A DNA stretch of 22,831 bases from an uncultured Collinsella sp. (GCA_902478865.1 CABSNA010000007.1:1-22831); one strand, 5' to 3'. Shown: positions 7,010 through 14,012, counted from the first letter of the stretch. Notes: generated by a model from the sequence alone, not told the origin. Numbers and translations: made by a program.

Positions 7010-7019
7010 AAAACGTTTT
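7010..7019. promoter_or_regulatory. AAAACGTTTT palindrome, LacI-operator-like
   Basis: A perfect 10-base palindrome with a central CG sits in the context GGTAAAACGTTTTTGCACC. Central-CG palindromes are typical LacI-family operators. It lies upstream of the candidate PTS promoter. No LacI-family gene is in the window. Confidence 0.35.
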
Positions 7020-7041
7020 TGCACCGCTCACGGTGATAAAT

Positions 7042-7058
7042 CGACCGTTTACCGGTCG
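7042..7058. promoter_or_regulatory. CGACCG-N5-CGGTCG dyad, first copy of a repeated motif
   Basis: The perfect 6-bp arms surround TTTAC. The 16 bases TCGACCGTTTACCGGT (7041-7056) recur with one change at 7259-7274. Another short hairpin, CACCG-CTCA-CGGTG, lies just before it at 7022-7035. Confidence 0.4.
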
Positions 7059-7074
7059 TTAACACTTCTACCTG

Positions 7075-7088
7075 CGGTTTTGAAACCG
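7075..7088. promoter_or_regulatory. CGGTTT-TG-AAACCG dyad
   Basis: The perfect 6-bp arms flank a 2-base centre. It shares the CGGT/ACCG ends of the neighbouring dyads and may be another binding site of the same protein. Confidence 0.3.
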
Positions 7089-7105
7089 TTCCGAAATGCT
7101 TTGGC

Positions 7106-7122
7106 AAAAGATCGGATCTTTT
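7106..7122. promoter_or_regulatory. AAAAGATC-G-GATCTTTT dyad
   Basis: The perfect 8-bp arms surround a single G, giving a 17-base near-palindrome. A one-base loop makes an RNA hairpin unlikely, so a protein-binding site is the more natural reading. Confidence 0.35.
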
Positions 7123-7242
7123 CCTGTGTCTAAACAACGCAGGGCGGCTAAAAATAGCGTGTAGAAAAATTGCAGGTCATTGTGAAGATATGTGAATTGG
7201 TCTTTTTGACTTAATACCAGTTAGAACCAGTTTTGAGATTAT

Positions 7243-7272
7243 CGGTGAACGGTAGTTTTCGACCGTTCACCG
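7243..7272. promoter_or_regulatory. Perfect 11-bp inverted repeat, second copy of the repeated motif
   Basis: CGGTGAACGGT (7243-7253) and ACCGTTCACCG (7262-7272) are exact reverse complements around an 8-base spacer. The right arm is part of TCGACCGTTCACCGGT, which matches 15 of 16 bases at 7041-7056. It could be an operator or a cruciform-forming site. Confidence 0.5.
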
Positions 7273-7277
7273 GTTAC

Positions 7278-7293
7278 TTGTAATCGTTTGCAG
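7278..7293. promoter_or_regulatory. cre-like site
   Basis: TTGTAATCGTTTGCAG matches 15 of 16 positions of the CcpA consensus WTGNNANCGNWNNCAW. Carbon-catabolite control of a sugar PTS would make sense. CcpA-type control is established in Firmicutes, not for this group, and the site lies about 300 bases from the candidate promoter. Confidence 0.3.
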
Positions 7294-7366
7294 CTGTTTT
7301 CCCATATGAATTAGGGACCCGATGGAGCGCTTGCGCGGGCGCGAGGCCTATCCTATTGATTTCGGC

Positions 7367-7407
7367 AACAAAAAGCCCGCTAGAACGTTGTCCGTTCTAG
7401 CGGGCTT
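7367..7407 (-). terminator. Terminator of the SurA-like gene
   Basis: A perfect 15-bp stem (7373-7387 with 7393-7407, AAGCCCGCTAGAACG) with a 5-base loop is followed on the minus strand by TTTTTGTTG. It ends the gene whose stop is at 7448. Confidence 0.92.
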
Positions 7408-7447
7408 AATCAGGTGATCGGTTAGCGCGCAGTAGCGCAGGCAAACC

Positions 7448-8533
7448 TTACGCAAACAGGCCGTAGATGCTGATGTTGGCCTTGGCGTAGAGGCCGTTCG
7501 CATACTCGGTCCACTTGGAGCTGGCGCTCGAAGCCTGCGAGGAATACTGCTGGTAGGCGGTGTAATAGGCGGTCATGGCTTGCTTATAGGTAGCGCTATC
7601 GGCCGTAAAGGCATCGTCAGCGAAGGCCTTGGCATAGGTGCTGTCGGCATCCTTCCAGGTGCCCTTTGAGCTATCCCACTCGTCGCCGGCAAGGTTGATG
7701 ATGTAATCGGCGTAATCCTTGCTCGCGGTCTCCTCGTTGCCGTCAGCAGGCTCGGTCGGGGCGGTCGGCATGCTTGCGGAGCTATCGCCCACCTTCTTCT
7801 TGTAGAGCTTCTGCAGCGTCGCGGACTGGCGGACGATCTGCTTGGCCTGGTCCTTGGACACGCCATACTGCGTGGCCATGGTCTTGTAGTCGGAGGTGCC
7901 GATGGAATCCTCGGCGTACTTCTTCATTTCCTTGGAAGAAACGGTAATGCCCTCGTCCGCGGCAGCATCGAGCAGGATCTTGTTGCGCACGTAGGACAGG
8001 ATAACGTCGGCAGAAGGAGCGGTGTAGTTGCCATCGCTATCCTTGACGGTGTCGAGACTGTACTGGCTCTCGATGGCCTCACGCGCGGTGATGTCGCTCT
8101 TCTTGCCGTTGTAGCTGTAGCTTGCCACGGTCGAATCAAGCTGGTCCTCGGTGAGGGTCGCCGAGCCGACGCCCTTGCCGCCAAAGCCTCCATTGCCAAT
8201 AAAGAAGCCGACCACCGCAGCGATCACGACTGCAACCACGAAGGCGGCAACCATCGTCTTCTTGTGCTTGGATGCATGGTCGTCTTCGTCGGAGTCGTCG
8301 TCCTCGTCCTGCTCCTCGGGCATCAGGTTCTCGTCAGCGGCATCCGCGGCAATCTGAGCCTCCAGGCGGGCGTCCTCCTCCTCGGCCGTCGTACCGGCAG
8401 CAATGTGCTCAGCAGACGTACCGGCGACCAGATCGATCTTCTCGTCCTCGTCACCGTCGGGGCCTTCGCCGCGCTCGATGATCTGGATGCCGTCGATCTC
8501 GTCCTTCTCGTCCTTCTTTTGAATCAGACCCAT
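7448..8533 (-). CDS. Membrane-anchored SurA-N-like protein with acidic cytoplasmic segment
   Basis: The 361-residue protein has an N-terminal, strongly acidic, probably disordered segment (1-90, including DEDDDSDEDD). A short basic stretch (KHKK) comes next and then one membrane helix (about 93-112). A glycine-rich linker (GNGGFGGKG) leads to an outer domain of about 240 residues. That domain has the feel of SurA/PrsA N-terminal chaperone regions: ADVILSYVRNKILLDAAADE, then ITVSSKEMKKYAEDS. No parvulin PPIase domain is seen. The topology would place the acidic part in the cytoplasm. The ATG has AAGGAGT about 7 bases upstream. A role in folding exported proteins is inferred, and a coil-rich structural protein is possible. 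Confidence 0.7.
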   Translation of the reverse strand: MGLIQKKDEKDEIDGIQIIERGEGPDGDEDEKIDLVAGTSAEHIAAGTTAEEEDARLEAQIAADAADENLMPEEQDEDDDSDEDDHASKHKKTMVAAFVVAVVIAAVVGFFIGNGGFGGKGVGSATLTEDQLDSTVASYSYNGKKSDITAREAIESQYSLDTVKDSDGNYTAPSADVILSYVRNKILLDAAADEGITVSSKEMKKYAEDSIGTSDYKTMATQYGVSKDQAKQIVRQSATLQKLYKKKVGDSSASMPTAPTEPADGNEETASKDYADYIINLAGDEWDSSKGTWKDADSTYAKAFADDAFTADSATYKQAMTAYYTAYQQYSSQASSASSKWTEYANGLYAKANISIYGLFA

Positions 8534-8571
8534 ATCAGTTACTCCTTGTTAGGAAACATAGTCCGCAATAG

Positions 8572-8600
8572 AATACGCCCGACAGAGCGCCGGGCGTATT
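8572..8600. terminator. Hairpin between icd and the SurA-like gene, possible weak terminator
   Basis: AATACGCCCG (8572-8581) and CGGGCGTATT (8591-8600) are exact reverse complements. The minus-strand flank CTATTG is a poor U-tract, so termination of icd here would be partial. A TATAAC at 8615-8610 could be a -10 for the next gene, which would place the hairpin in its leader. Confidence 0.5.
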
Positions 8601-8659
8601 GATTCTCAGGTTATACGCAAACACTTAAGTACTATTTAGGCGTTTGCAGCGTGCATACC

Positions 8660-9745
8660 TTAGGCCAGGTGCGCAATAACGGCATCGGCAAAGGCCTGCG
8701 TGCCCACAGCACCCTCAACGGAGCCGGTCTGGGCACGACGAACGTCGCCGGTAACCTGCTCACCCTCGTCGAGCGTGGCAGAAACGGCGGCACGAATGCG
8801 ATTGGCCGCGTCGTTCTCGCCCAGGTGATCGAGCATCATAGCCGCAGACAGAATCTCGGCCGTGGGGTTAGCGATATCCTGGCCAGCGATATCGGGCGCG
8901 GAGCCGTGCGTCGCCTCGAAGATGGCGCAGTCGGCACCGATGTTGGAACCCGGAGCCATACCAAGGCCACCCACCAGGCCGGCGCACAGGTCACTGACGA
9001 TGTCGCCGTACAGGTTGGGCAGCACCAGGACATCAAAGTCGTTGGGGTTCTGGACCAGGCCCATGCAGGTGGCGTCGACAATCTTGTCGTTGAACTCGAT
9101 ATCGGGATAGTTGGCGGCCACCTCGCGCGCAACGCGCAGGAACAGACCGTCGGTCGCCTTCATGATGTTGGCCTTATGCACGGCCGTCACCTTTTTGCGG
9201 CCGCAGCGGCGGGCGTACTCAAAGGCATACTCCACAATGCGGCGGCTCTTGGCGATAGAGATCGGCTTGATTGAGATGGCGGAATCGGCGGCGAAGGTCT
9301 TTTGGCCCGAGCGCTCGACGAGCTGCGAAAGCTCCTCGACCTCGGCAGCGCCCTCATCGAACTCGATGCCGGCGTAGAGGTCCTCGGTGTTCTCGCGCAC
9401 GATGACCAGGTCGACGTCGCGGAAGCGCGAGCCGTCGCCCGGCTGCGACAGGCAGGGTCGCACGCAGGCGTACAGGTCAAAGTGCTTGCGCAGGGCGACG
9501 TTAACGCTGCGGAAACCCGTACCGACCGGCGTGGTGATGGGGCCCTTGATGGCAACCTTGGTCTCGGCGACCGCATCGAGCACGTGCTGGGGCAGTGGCG
9601 TGCCAAACTCGTCCATGACGCCGGCACCGGCCTCCTGGACATTCCAGTTGATCTGGACACCGGTGGCCTCGACCACGCGGCGCATGGCCTGCGTAATCTC
9701 GGGACCGATACCGTCACCGGGGATCAGGACTACATCGTGCGCCAT
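8660..9745 (-). CDS. icd: Isocitrate dehydrogenase, NAD-type
   Basis: This cytoplasmic enzyme converts isocitrate to 2-oxoglutarate and CO2 with reduction of the coenzyme. The 361-residue beta-decarboxylating dehydrogenase starts IPGDGIGPEI (8-17). FRSVNVALRK (78-87) has the Ser and Asn typical of isocitrate rather than isopropylmalate binding. VRENTEDLYAG (116-126), Lys191 and the aspartates of LYGDIVSDLC complete the active site. In HGSAPDIAG (280-288) the Asp-Ile pair stands where NADP enzymes have Lys-Tyr, which indicates NAD. The ATG is 6 bases after the stop of the HEAT-repeat gene, whose last codons supply the GAGGAG ribosome binding site. The two genes are therefore one operon. No other citrate-cycle gene is present. 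Confidence 0.92.
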   Translation of the reverse strand: MAHDVVLIPGDGIGPEITQAMRRVVEATGVQINWNVQEAGAGVMDEFGTPLPQHVLDAVAETKVAIKGPITTPVGTGFRSVNVALRKHFDLYACVRPCLSQPGDGSRFRDVDLVIVRENTEDLYAGIEFDEGAAEVEELSQLVERSGQKTFAADSAISIKPISIAKSRRIVEYAFEYARRCGRKKVTAVHKANIMKATDGLFLRVAREVAANYPDIEFNDKIVDATCMGLVQNPNDFDVLVLPNLYGDIVSDLCAGLVGGLGMAPGSNIGADCAIFEATHGSAPDIAGQDIANPTAEILSAAMMLDHLGENDAANRIRAAVSATLDEGEQVTGDVRRAQTGSVEGAVGTQAFADAVIAHLA

Positions 9746-9751
9746 AATCTG

Positions 9752-10450
9752 TTACTCCTCGTCTTCGGCGTCGTCAGATTTTTTAACGCTAGCACGCTTC
9801 TTCTTTTTGGAGAGATCCAGGCCAAAACGTTTAACAAGCATTTCGCAAATCTCGCTCGAACGAGCCTTGAGATAGCTGCCCTTGCCGTTCTCGGCGTCGA
9901 ACTTAAGGCGCAGCGCGAGCTTCTCGGCGACCTCGGCGTCAATCTCGCCCTGGCCAAACTCGTACAGGCAACCGAGCATGTCGCGATACTCAAGGTCGCC
10001 GTGGTAGCACTGGATAGCCTCGTCCAGGATGGGCCAAGCCTCGCGCGAACGCTCGACGCTCGTGGCACCCCACACGCACAGCAGGCGGAAGGCGGCATAG
10101 CGCAGCGTGGAGGAAATCTCGTCGAACAGCGCAGTCTCGGCGCCCTCAAAGGCATCGCCCAGCTGCTCGGGGCAGGTGGTGGCGAGCGCCGCCAGGGCGT
10201 CGAGGGCCTCCCAGCGGGTCTGAGCCTCGGGGCGGTCAAGTGCCTCGATCAGCGCGGGCACGCAGGGCACGACGCGCTGCGGATCGCGCTCGGCAAGCAG
10301 GTGCAGCACGCGAGCGGCAAACTGACGGATGCGGCGCGTGGGGCAGCCGAGCTCCTTGACCAGACGGTCGACGGCGTTCTCGTTCTCCTCTGCCAGCTGA
10401 AGCTGTGCCAGCTCCTCATCGGTGAGCTGTTCTTCCTTGTTTTCTGCCAT
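9752..10450 (-). CDS. HEAT-repeat protein of unknown function
   Basis: The 232-residue soluble protein is mostly alpha-helical. After an acidic N-terminus come HEAT-like helical pairs at about 25-100, for example RRIRQFAARVLHLLAERDP and PALIEALDRPEAQTRWEALDALAAL. More helices follow to about 205, and the C-terminus is basic and then acidic (KKKKRASVKKSDDAEDEE). HEAT repeats usually bind proteins, and no catalytic motif is visible. The start has GAGGT 4 bases upstream. The stop is 6 bases before icd, and the upstream membrane-protein gene ends 15 bases before its start. The specific role is unknown. Confidence 0.75.
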   Translation of the reverse strand: MAENKEEQLTDEELAQLQLAEENENAVDRLVKELGCPTRRIRQFAARVLHLLAERDPQRVVPCVPALIEALDRPEAQTRWEALDALAALATTCPEQLGDAFEGAETALFDEISSTLRYAAFRLLCVWGATSVERSREAWPILDEAIQCYHGDLEYRDMLGCLYEFGQGEIDAEVAEKLALRLKFDAENGKGSYLKARSSEICEMLVKRFGLDLSKKKKRASVKKSDDAEDEE

Positions 10451-10465
10451 AGTTACCTCTTCTTA

Positions 10466-10894
10466 CTATTTCTTAGCGTGCTTGCCAGCACCCTTGCTGT
10501 CATCGGTGACCGAGATGAGCTGTCGGTCGGCTGCACCATTGTGACGCGCGCGGCGGCGCTCCTCGGCGTCGCCCGCATCGGCGGCGGCGCGGTGTGCCTT
10601 GTTGACGTTAAAGACCTCATCGTGCTTGCGCCATGGGCCGACGGACTCGCCAAAGCTCATCTTAAGACCGGCGATAAAACCGCCGAGCCAGCCGATCGGC
10701 GCAAACTGCACCAGCGGGAACAGCGAGAACACCCAGGTCAGCAGGACGACTGCCGCCGCTCCTGCAAAATTGGCAATCCAGTAGTCGCGCTTGGTGATGA
10801 CGCGCTTTTCGCACGCCCACTGGCCGCACAAAAAGCCGATGTAGATCGCAAAGAGAAAGAGCACCAGCGCAAGCACCACGAACGTCCAGCTCAT
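10466..10894 (-). CDS. Small integral membrane protein of unknown function
   Basis: I placed the start at the ATG at 10892-10894, where GGGGAG lies about 8 bases upstream. An earlier in-frame start would run into the preceding gene and has no such site. The 142-residue protein has a membrane helix at about 4-24 and a second hydrophobic stretch at about 40-78, probably two helices. The cytoplasmic C-terminus is charged and basic (about 88-142, with EERRRARHN and a GAGKHAKK end). Only 5 bases separate it from the stop of the dehydrogenase gene upstream. I do not recognise a family. Confidence 0.75.
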   Translation of the reverse strand: MSWTFVVLALVLFLFAIYIGFLCGQWACEKRVITKRDYWIANFAGAAAVVLLTWVFSLFPLVQFAPIGWLGGFIAGLKMSFGESVGPWRKHDEVFNVNKAHRAAADAGDAEERRRARHNGAADRQLISVTDDSKGAGKHAKK

Positions 10895-10899
10895 GGGCG

Positions 10900-11979
10900 C
10901 TACTCCCCGTGATGGTGGCCGCAGCAGCACTCGTGGCCGTCGTCATGGCCGTGGCCGCCGCAGCACTCGTGGTCCTCGCCATGGTGGTGGCCACAACCGC
11001 ACTCGTGGTCGTCGCCATGCTCGCCGCAACCGTAACCTTCCTCGTGAGCACCGTGCTCCTCGGGACGATACTGCGACCAGTCCAGACCGGCGGCGATGGC
11101 GTCGGCCTCCTCCTTGTAGAGGACCGTGATGGCCTGGGTGCCCAGCTTGGCGCCACCGATGGCATCGAGCATGTCGTAGAGCGTAAAGGCCACGTCGGCG
11201 CCGGGCAGCGCAAGCTCGCGATCGTCGGCATAGGCGAGCGCCAAGCGCAGGTCCTTGATGAAGTGCTCGACCATAAAGCCGGGTTTGTAGTCGCCGTCGA
11301 GCGCCTTGGGCGCCAGGCTCTCCATGGCGCCGGACTTGCCGGTACCGCCCAGGATCATCTGGCGGGTCTTCTCCAGGTCAAGGCCGCTCAGCTCGGCAAA
11401 TGCCATGGCGTCCGCCATGCCGACCATGCAGGCGCCCAGCGACACCTGATTGGCGAGCTTGGCAGCCTGGCCCTTGCCGGCGCCGTCGAAGCAGCGGATG
11501 TTGGCCGCAAAGGTGGCAAGGATGTCGCGGACCGGGGCGATGTCGTTCTCGGTAGCGCCCACGATAGCCGTGAGCGTGCCGGCGATAGCACCCGACTCGC
11601 CGCCGGTGACGGGGCAGTCAAACGCCATGCGACCGGAGACCTGGGCGGCCTCGGCAATGTCACGGGCGAGCTCGGGCGAGCTCGTGGTGAGGTCGATCAA
11701 GACCGCGCCCGGCTTGGTGCACGCAAGCAGGCCGTTGCCCGCCAGATAGAGCTCCTCGACCTCGGAGGGATAGCCCACCATGGTAAAGACGACATCGGCG
11801 TTCGCCACGGCCTCGGCCGGCGTATCGGCCCAGACGGCGCCGCGCTCGATAAGCGCGGCGGCCTTGGACTTGGTGCGGTTGTTGACCGTGACGGGGTAGC
11901 CGGCGTCCAGGATGTGGCCGGCGATGGGGGCACCCATGATTCCGGTGCCGATGAATGCGACGGAGAGCTTGTTTGCCAT
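10900..11979 (-). CDS. 3-hydroxyisobutyrate/2-hydroxy-3-oxopropionate dehydrogenase-family enzyme with a His/Cys-rich tail
   Basis: The NAD(P)-dependent beta-hydroxyacid dehydrogenase core spans about 1-300. It has the Rossmann motif FIGTGIMGAPIA (9-20), the substrate loop DCPVTGGESGA (121-131), and GKGQAAKLANQ (168-178) with the catalytic lysine Lys174. A C-terminal helical domain follows. Likely substrates are 3-hydroxyisobutyrate or tartronate semialdehyde; the exact one cannot be read. The striking part is the tail from about 307 to 359, with 14 histidines and 8 cysteines. It is built from repeats such as DHECGCGHHHGE, DHECCGGHGHDDG and HECCCGHHHGE, and resembles metal-binding extensions. 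The ATG has AAAGG 4 bases upstream. It heads a tight operon with the membrane protein, HEAT-repeat and icd genes. Confidence 0.88.
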   Translation of the reverse strand: MANKLSVAFIGTGIMGAPIAGHILDAGYPVTVNNRTKSKAAALIERGAVWADTPAEAVANADVVFTMVGYPSEVEELYLAGNGLLACTKPGAVLIDLTTSSPELARDIAEAAQVSGRMAFDCPVTGGESGAIAGTLTAIVGATENDIAPVRDILATFAANIRCFDGAGKGQAAKLANQVSLGACMVGMADAMAFAELSGLDLEKTRQMILGGTGKSGAMESLAPKALDGDYKPGFMVEHFIKDLRLALAYADDRELALPGADVAFTLYDMLDAIGGAKLGTQAITVLYKEEADAIAAGLDWSQYRPEEHGAHEEGYGCGEHGDDHECGCGHHHGEDHECCGGHGHDDGHECCCGHHHGE

Positions 11980-12077
11980 GAAACCTTTCCTTTTGGGTTG
12001 GGTGTTGTTACCAGGTTGAATACTCGGTGCCAGCGTTTGGGCTGTGAGTTGGGATCGATTACGGCCGCGTTACTTGC

Positions 12078-13031
12078 CTACTGACCGCGCACGCGGCGGG
12101 CGATGCGGTCGGAAAGCGACGCCTTGTCGGCGCGGTTCTTACCCCAAAACGCGCAGGCCACCATGCCGGGGCCCACGTGCGAGCCGATGGTAGGACCGAC
12201 GGAGCTGCGAATGATCGTGACGTCGGCGCAACCCTCCTCCTTGCGGATGGCGGCTTCGAGCCAGTCGCCGTCCTTTTCGGCATCGGCCGTCATAATGGCG
12301 ATGGGCATGGTGCGATCGGGCACATAGTTCTCGCGGAACGACTTGAGAATGGACTTGAGCGCCTTCTTGCGACCGCGGTTGACGCCGATCAGCGACAGCG
12401 AGCCGGCCAGGTCGTAGGACAGCTCGGGTTTGACGTCGAGCTTTGCCGTGAGCTGTGCCGCCGCGGGCGGAATGCGGCCGCCGGCAGCCAGCGCGTCAAA
12501 GCTCTCGAGCGTAAAGTAGCCGTGCACGTAGGTCTTGGCCTCGTTTGCCCAGTCGACCAGCTGCTTAGCGGTCAATCCCGCCGAGCGCTGGCGCACGGCC
12601 TCAAGCGCCAAGAGCTCGCCGGTCGCACAGGGCAGAGCGTTGTCGACCACGTACAGCTCAAAGTTGGGATACTCGGCGCGCACGGCGTCCGCCGCCTGGC
12701 ACGCGGAGTTGTAGCTCGACGACAGCGCCGAGGTAAAGCACAGGTAGACCGTGGGCGTACCCTCTTTGGCGCACTCGGTAAAGAACTCGATATAGCGACC
12801 GAGCGACACAGCCGAGGTGGACACGCGGGCACCGGCGCGCATGCGGTCGTAGAACTCCTTGGGTGTGATGCTCGACCAGATGTCATCCGTGCGCTCCTCG
12901 CCATCGATAATGAAGGGGAAGCCCAGGATATCGACATCGAGGTTCGCGGCGACCTCGGGGCTAAAGTCGCAGCAGGTATCGACGACGATGCGGCAACGGT
13001 CAGAATGACCGGCGGATGCGGCCTTGTCCAT
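12078..13031 (-). CDS. DegV family fatty-acid-binding protein
   Basis: DegV/FakB proteins hold a fatty acid for phosphorylation by FakA kinase. The 317-residue protein shows IVVDTCCDFSPE (15-26), STSAVS (71-76), and FTSALSSSYNSA (99-110), the serine loops that hold the carboxyl group. The C-terminal signature VGPTIGSHVGPGMVA is also present. The ATG at 13029-13031 has AAGGAGT 7 bases upstream; an in-frame TTG one codon earlier is less likely. The gene lies only about 18 bases after a terminator that follows hpf, so its expression probably depends on read-through or a promoter I cannot see. The hydroxyisobutyrate dehydrogenase follows after 98 bases. Confidence 0.9.
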   Translation of the reverse strand: MDKAASAGHSDRCRIVVDTCCDFSPEVAANLDVDILGFPFIIDGEERTDDIWSSITPKEFYDRMRAGARVSTSAVSLGRYIEFFTECAKEGTPTVYLCFTSALSSSYNSACQAADAVRAEYPNFELYVVDNALPCATGELLALEAVRQRSAGLTAKQLVDWANEAKTYVHGYFTLESFDALAAGGRIPPAAAQLTAKLDVKPELSYDLAGSLSLIGVNRGRKKALKSILKSFRENYVPDRTMPIAIMTADAEKDGDWLEAAIRKEEGCADVTIIRSSVGPTIGSHVGPGMVACAFWGKNRADKASLSDRIARRVRGQ

Positions 13032-13048
13032 CAAAGCGACTCCTTACG

Positions 13049-13081
13049 TAAAAAGGCGGCCACCCGCATGGGATGGCCGCC
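13049..13081 (-). terminator. Terminator or attenuator between hpf and degV
   Basis: GGCGGCCA (13055-13062) and TGGCCGCC (13074-13081) pair perfectly, with CCC/GGG able to extend the stem. On the minus strand the hairpin is followed by TTTTT and then at once by the degV ribosome binding site. It is a typical terminator by shape. Confidence 0.85.
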
Positions 13082-13084
13082 AAC

Positions 13085-13106
13085 CGTTAACTCATGCAAG
13101 TTAACG
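13085..13106. repeat. CGTTAACT inverted repeat after the hpf stop
   Basis: CGTTAACT (13085-13092) and AGTTAACG (13099-13106) are perfect reverse complements with loop CATGCA. It lies directly between the hpf stop and the terminator hairpin. Its loop shares a complementary 5-base stretch (GCATG/CATGC) with the loop of the next hairpin. Confidence 0.6.
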
Positions 13107-13110
13107 TATT

Positions 13111-13695
13111 TTACTCGTCAAGTGTTTCGATGCGGGGCTTGATGATGCCATATCCACCATTCTTACGGTGATACACCACATTGATGAGACCGGTCGTCGC
13201 GTTCTCGAACACGTAGAAGTCGTGGCCCAGCAGATCGGTCTGCACCAGCGCCTGCTCCTCAGTCATCGGGGTGACGTCGATAACCTTCTCGCGGACGAGC
13301 AGGTCGTCCTCCTCCTCGGGCAGCAGCAGGTCGGCCAGATCCTCGACGCGCTCGACCGGCGCGACATCCGCGGCGCTGGCACCGCCCTGGCGGTTGTCCA
13401 CGACCTTGGTCTTGAACTTACGCAGCTGGCGGGTGACCTTATCGGCGGAGAGGTCGATGGCGGCGTACATATCTGCACCGTGCTCGGCAACGCGAATCAC
13501 CGAACCGCGGGCGCGAACCGTAACCTCGACGATTGCCGGGTTGGGGTTCGAGGGGTTCTTCTCATAGCGAAGTACAACGTCGACCGTCATGGGCTCGATA
13601 TCGAAAACCTTGAGCGCCTCGCCGATCTTCTCATCCACATGCGCACGCAGAGCATCGGTTACCGTCGTCTTGCGTCCAGAAACCTTGATATCCAT
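13111..13695 (-). CDS. hpf: Ribosome hibernation-promoting factor, long form
   Basis: Long HPF dimerises 70S ribosomes into inactive 100S particles in stationary phase. The 194-residue product has the N-terminal ribosome-binding domain (1-100: MDIKVSGRKT through DKVTRQLRKFKTKV), an acidic linker (about 105-135) and the C-terminal dimerisation domain (about 137-187: ALVQTDLLGHDFYVFENATT and VVYHRKNGGYGIIKP). I chose the ATG at 13693-13695 because GGAG lies 6 bases upstream and the conserved domain begins there; an upstream in-frame start adds 20 residues with no homology. A two-hairpin region and degV follow. Confidence 0.93.
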   Translation of the reverse strand: MDIKVSGRKTTVTDALRAHVDEKIGEALKVFDIEPMTVDVVLRYEKNPSNPNPAIVEVTVRARGSVIRVAEHGADMYAAIDLSADKVTRQLRKFKTKVVDNRQGGASAADVAPVERVEDLADLLLPEEEDDLLVREKVIDVTPMTEEQALVQTDLLGHDFYVFENATTGLINVVYHRKNGGYGIIKPRIETLDE

Positions 13696-13734
13696 ACGTG
13701 GCTCCAATCTGCCTCGGGGACTTACTGTACTGGC

Positions 13735-13743
13735 TATGTACCC
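13735..13743 (-). promoter_or_regulatory. Possible hpf promoter
   Basis: The minus strand reads GGGTACATA, a weak -10 with the GGGTA context seen at other promoters in this window. GTGATT lies 17 bases upstream as a poor -35. The leader to the ATG would be about 30 bases. Confidence 0.35.
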
Positions 13744-13912
13744 ATTGCCGTGCATTTAATCACGCGGATTCCTAAAGACCCGAATAACGATTGCTTGATA
13801 CCGCATACCGAAGTCTCGCACTTTTCCGTGGCAAAGTGCGCTATAGAAGGGAGCCGACGGCTTTGTATTTGGTCCCGAAAATTGGCTTTGACCTGCTGGT
13901 TTTATAGGGATG

Positions 13913-13946
13913 AAAAAGCCGGGCTCCCCTATTGGGGAAGCCCGGC
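13913..13946 (-). terminator. Terminator of the solute-binding lipoprotein gene
   Basis: The stem GCCGGGCT-CCCC / GGGG-AAGCCCGGC (13918-13929 with 13934-13946, one bulged base, loop TATT) is followed on the minus strand by TTTTT. It lies about 65 bases past the lipoprotein gene stop. Confidence 0.88.
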
Positions 13947-14012
13947 AGTGCGTGTTGAAACCGTGAAGAGGCGTCCTTTCCAACGTATAGGAGACACCAC
14001 CCCTAGCAATAA

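Larger units (their letters stand above)
6820..7447. other. Gene-free region upstream of the PTS operon, rich in palindromes
   Basis: I see no convincing gene in these 628 bases. From right to left the region holds the terminator of the 7448-8533 gene, a cre-like site, a perfect 11-bp inverted repeat, several shorter dyads rich in CGGT/ACCG, a candidate promoter with an operator, and a leader hairpin before IIA. It is more AT-rich than the genes around it. The dyads are listed separately. Confidence 0.75.
13696..14012. other. Intergenic region between hpf and the lipoprotein gene
   Basis: These 317 bases hold the lipoprotein-gene terminator (13913-13946), a perfect 8-bp hairpin CGCACTTT / AAAGTGCG (13817-13824 with 13833-13840), and the probable hpf promoter. 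A short open frame on the minus strand (13756-13983) has no ribosome binding site and overlaps the terminator, so I do not call it a gene. Confidence 0.6.

Noticed and set aside
9302..10912. 536-codon open frame on the plus strand
   Set aside because: It lies antisense to icd, the HEAT-repeat gene and the membrane-protein gene, which have clear motifs or tight spacing and ribosome binding sites. Long antisense frames are expected from GC-rich third positions.
10920..11035. GTGG/CACC-rich repeated DNA as a possible CRISPR or regulatory repeat
   Set aside because: The repeats are in frame and encode the His/Cys-rich protein tail, with no uniform repeat-spacer pattern.
13756..13983. 75-codon open frame on the minus strand between hpf and the lipoprotein gene
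   Set aside because: It spans the lipoprotein gene terminator, has no ribosome binding site and its product resembles no family.
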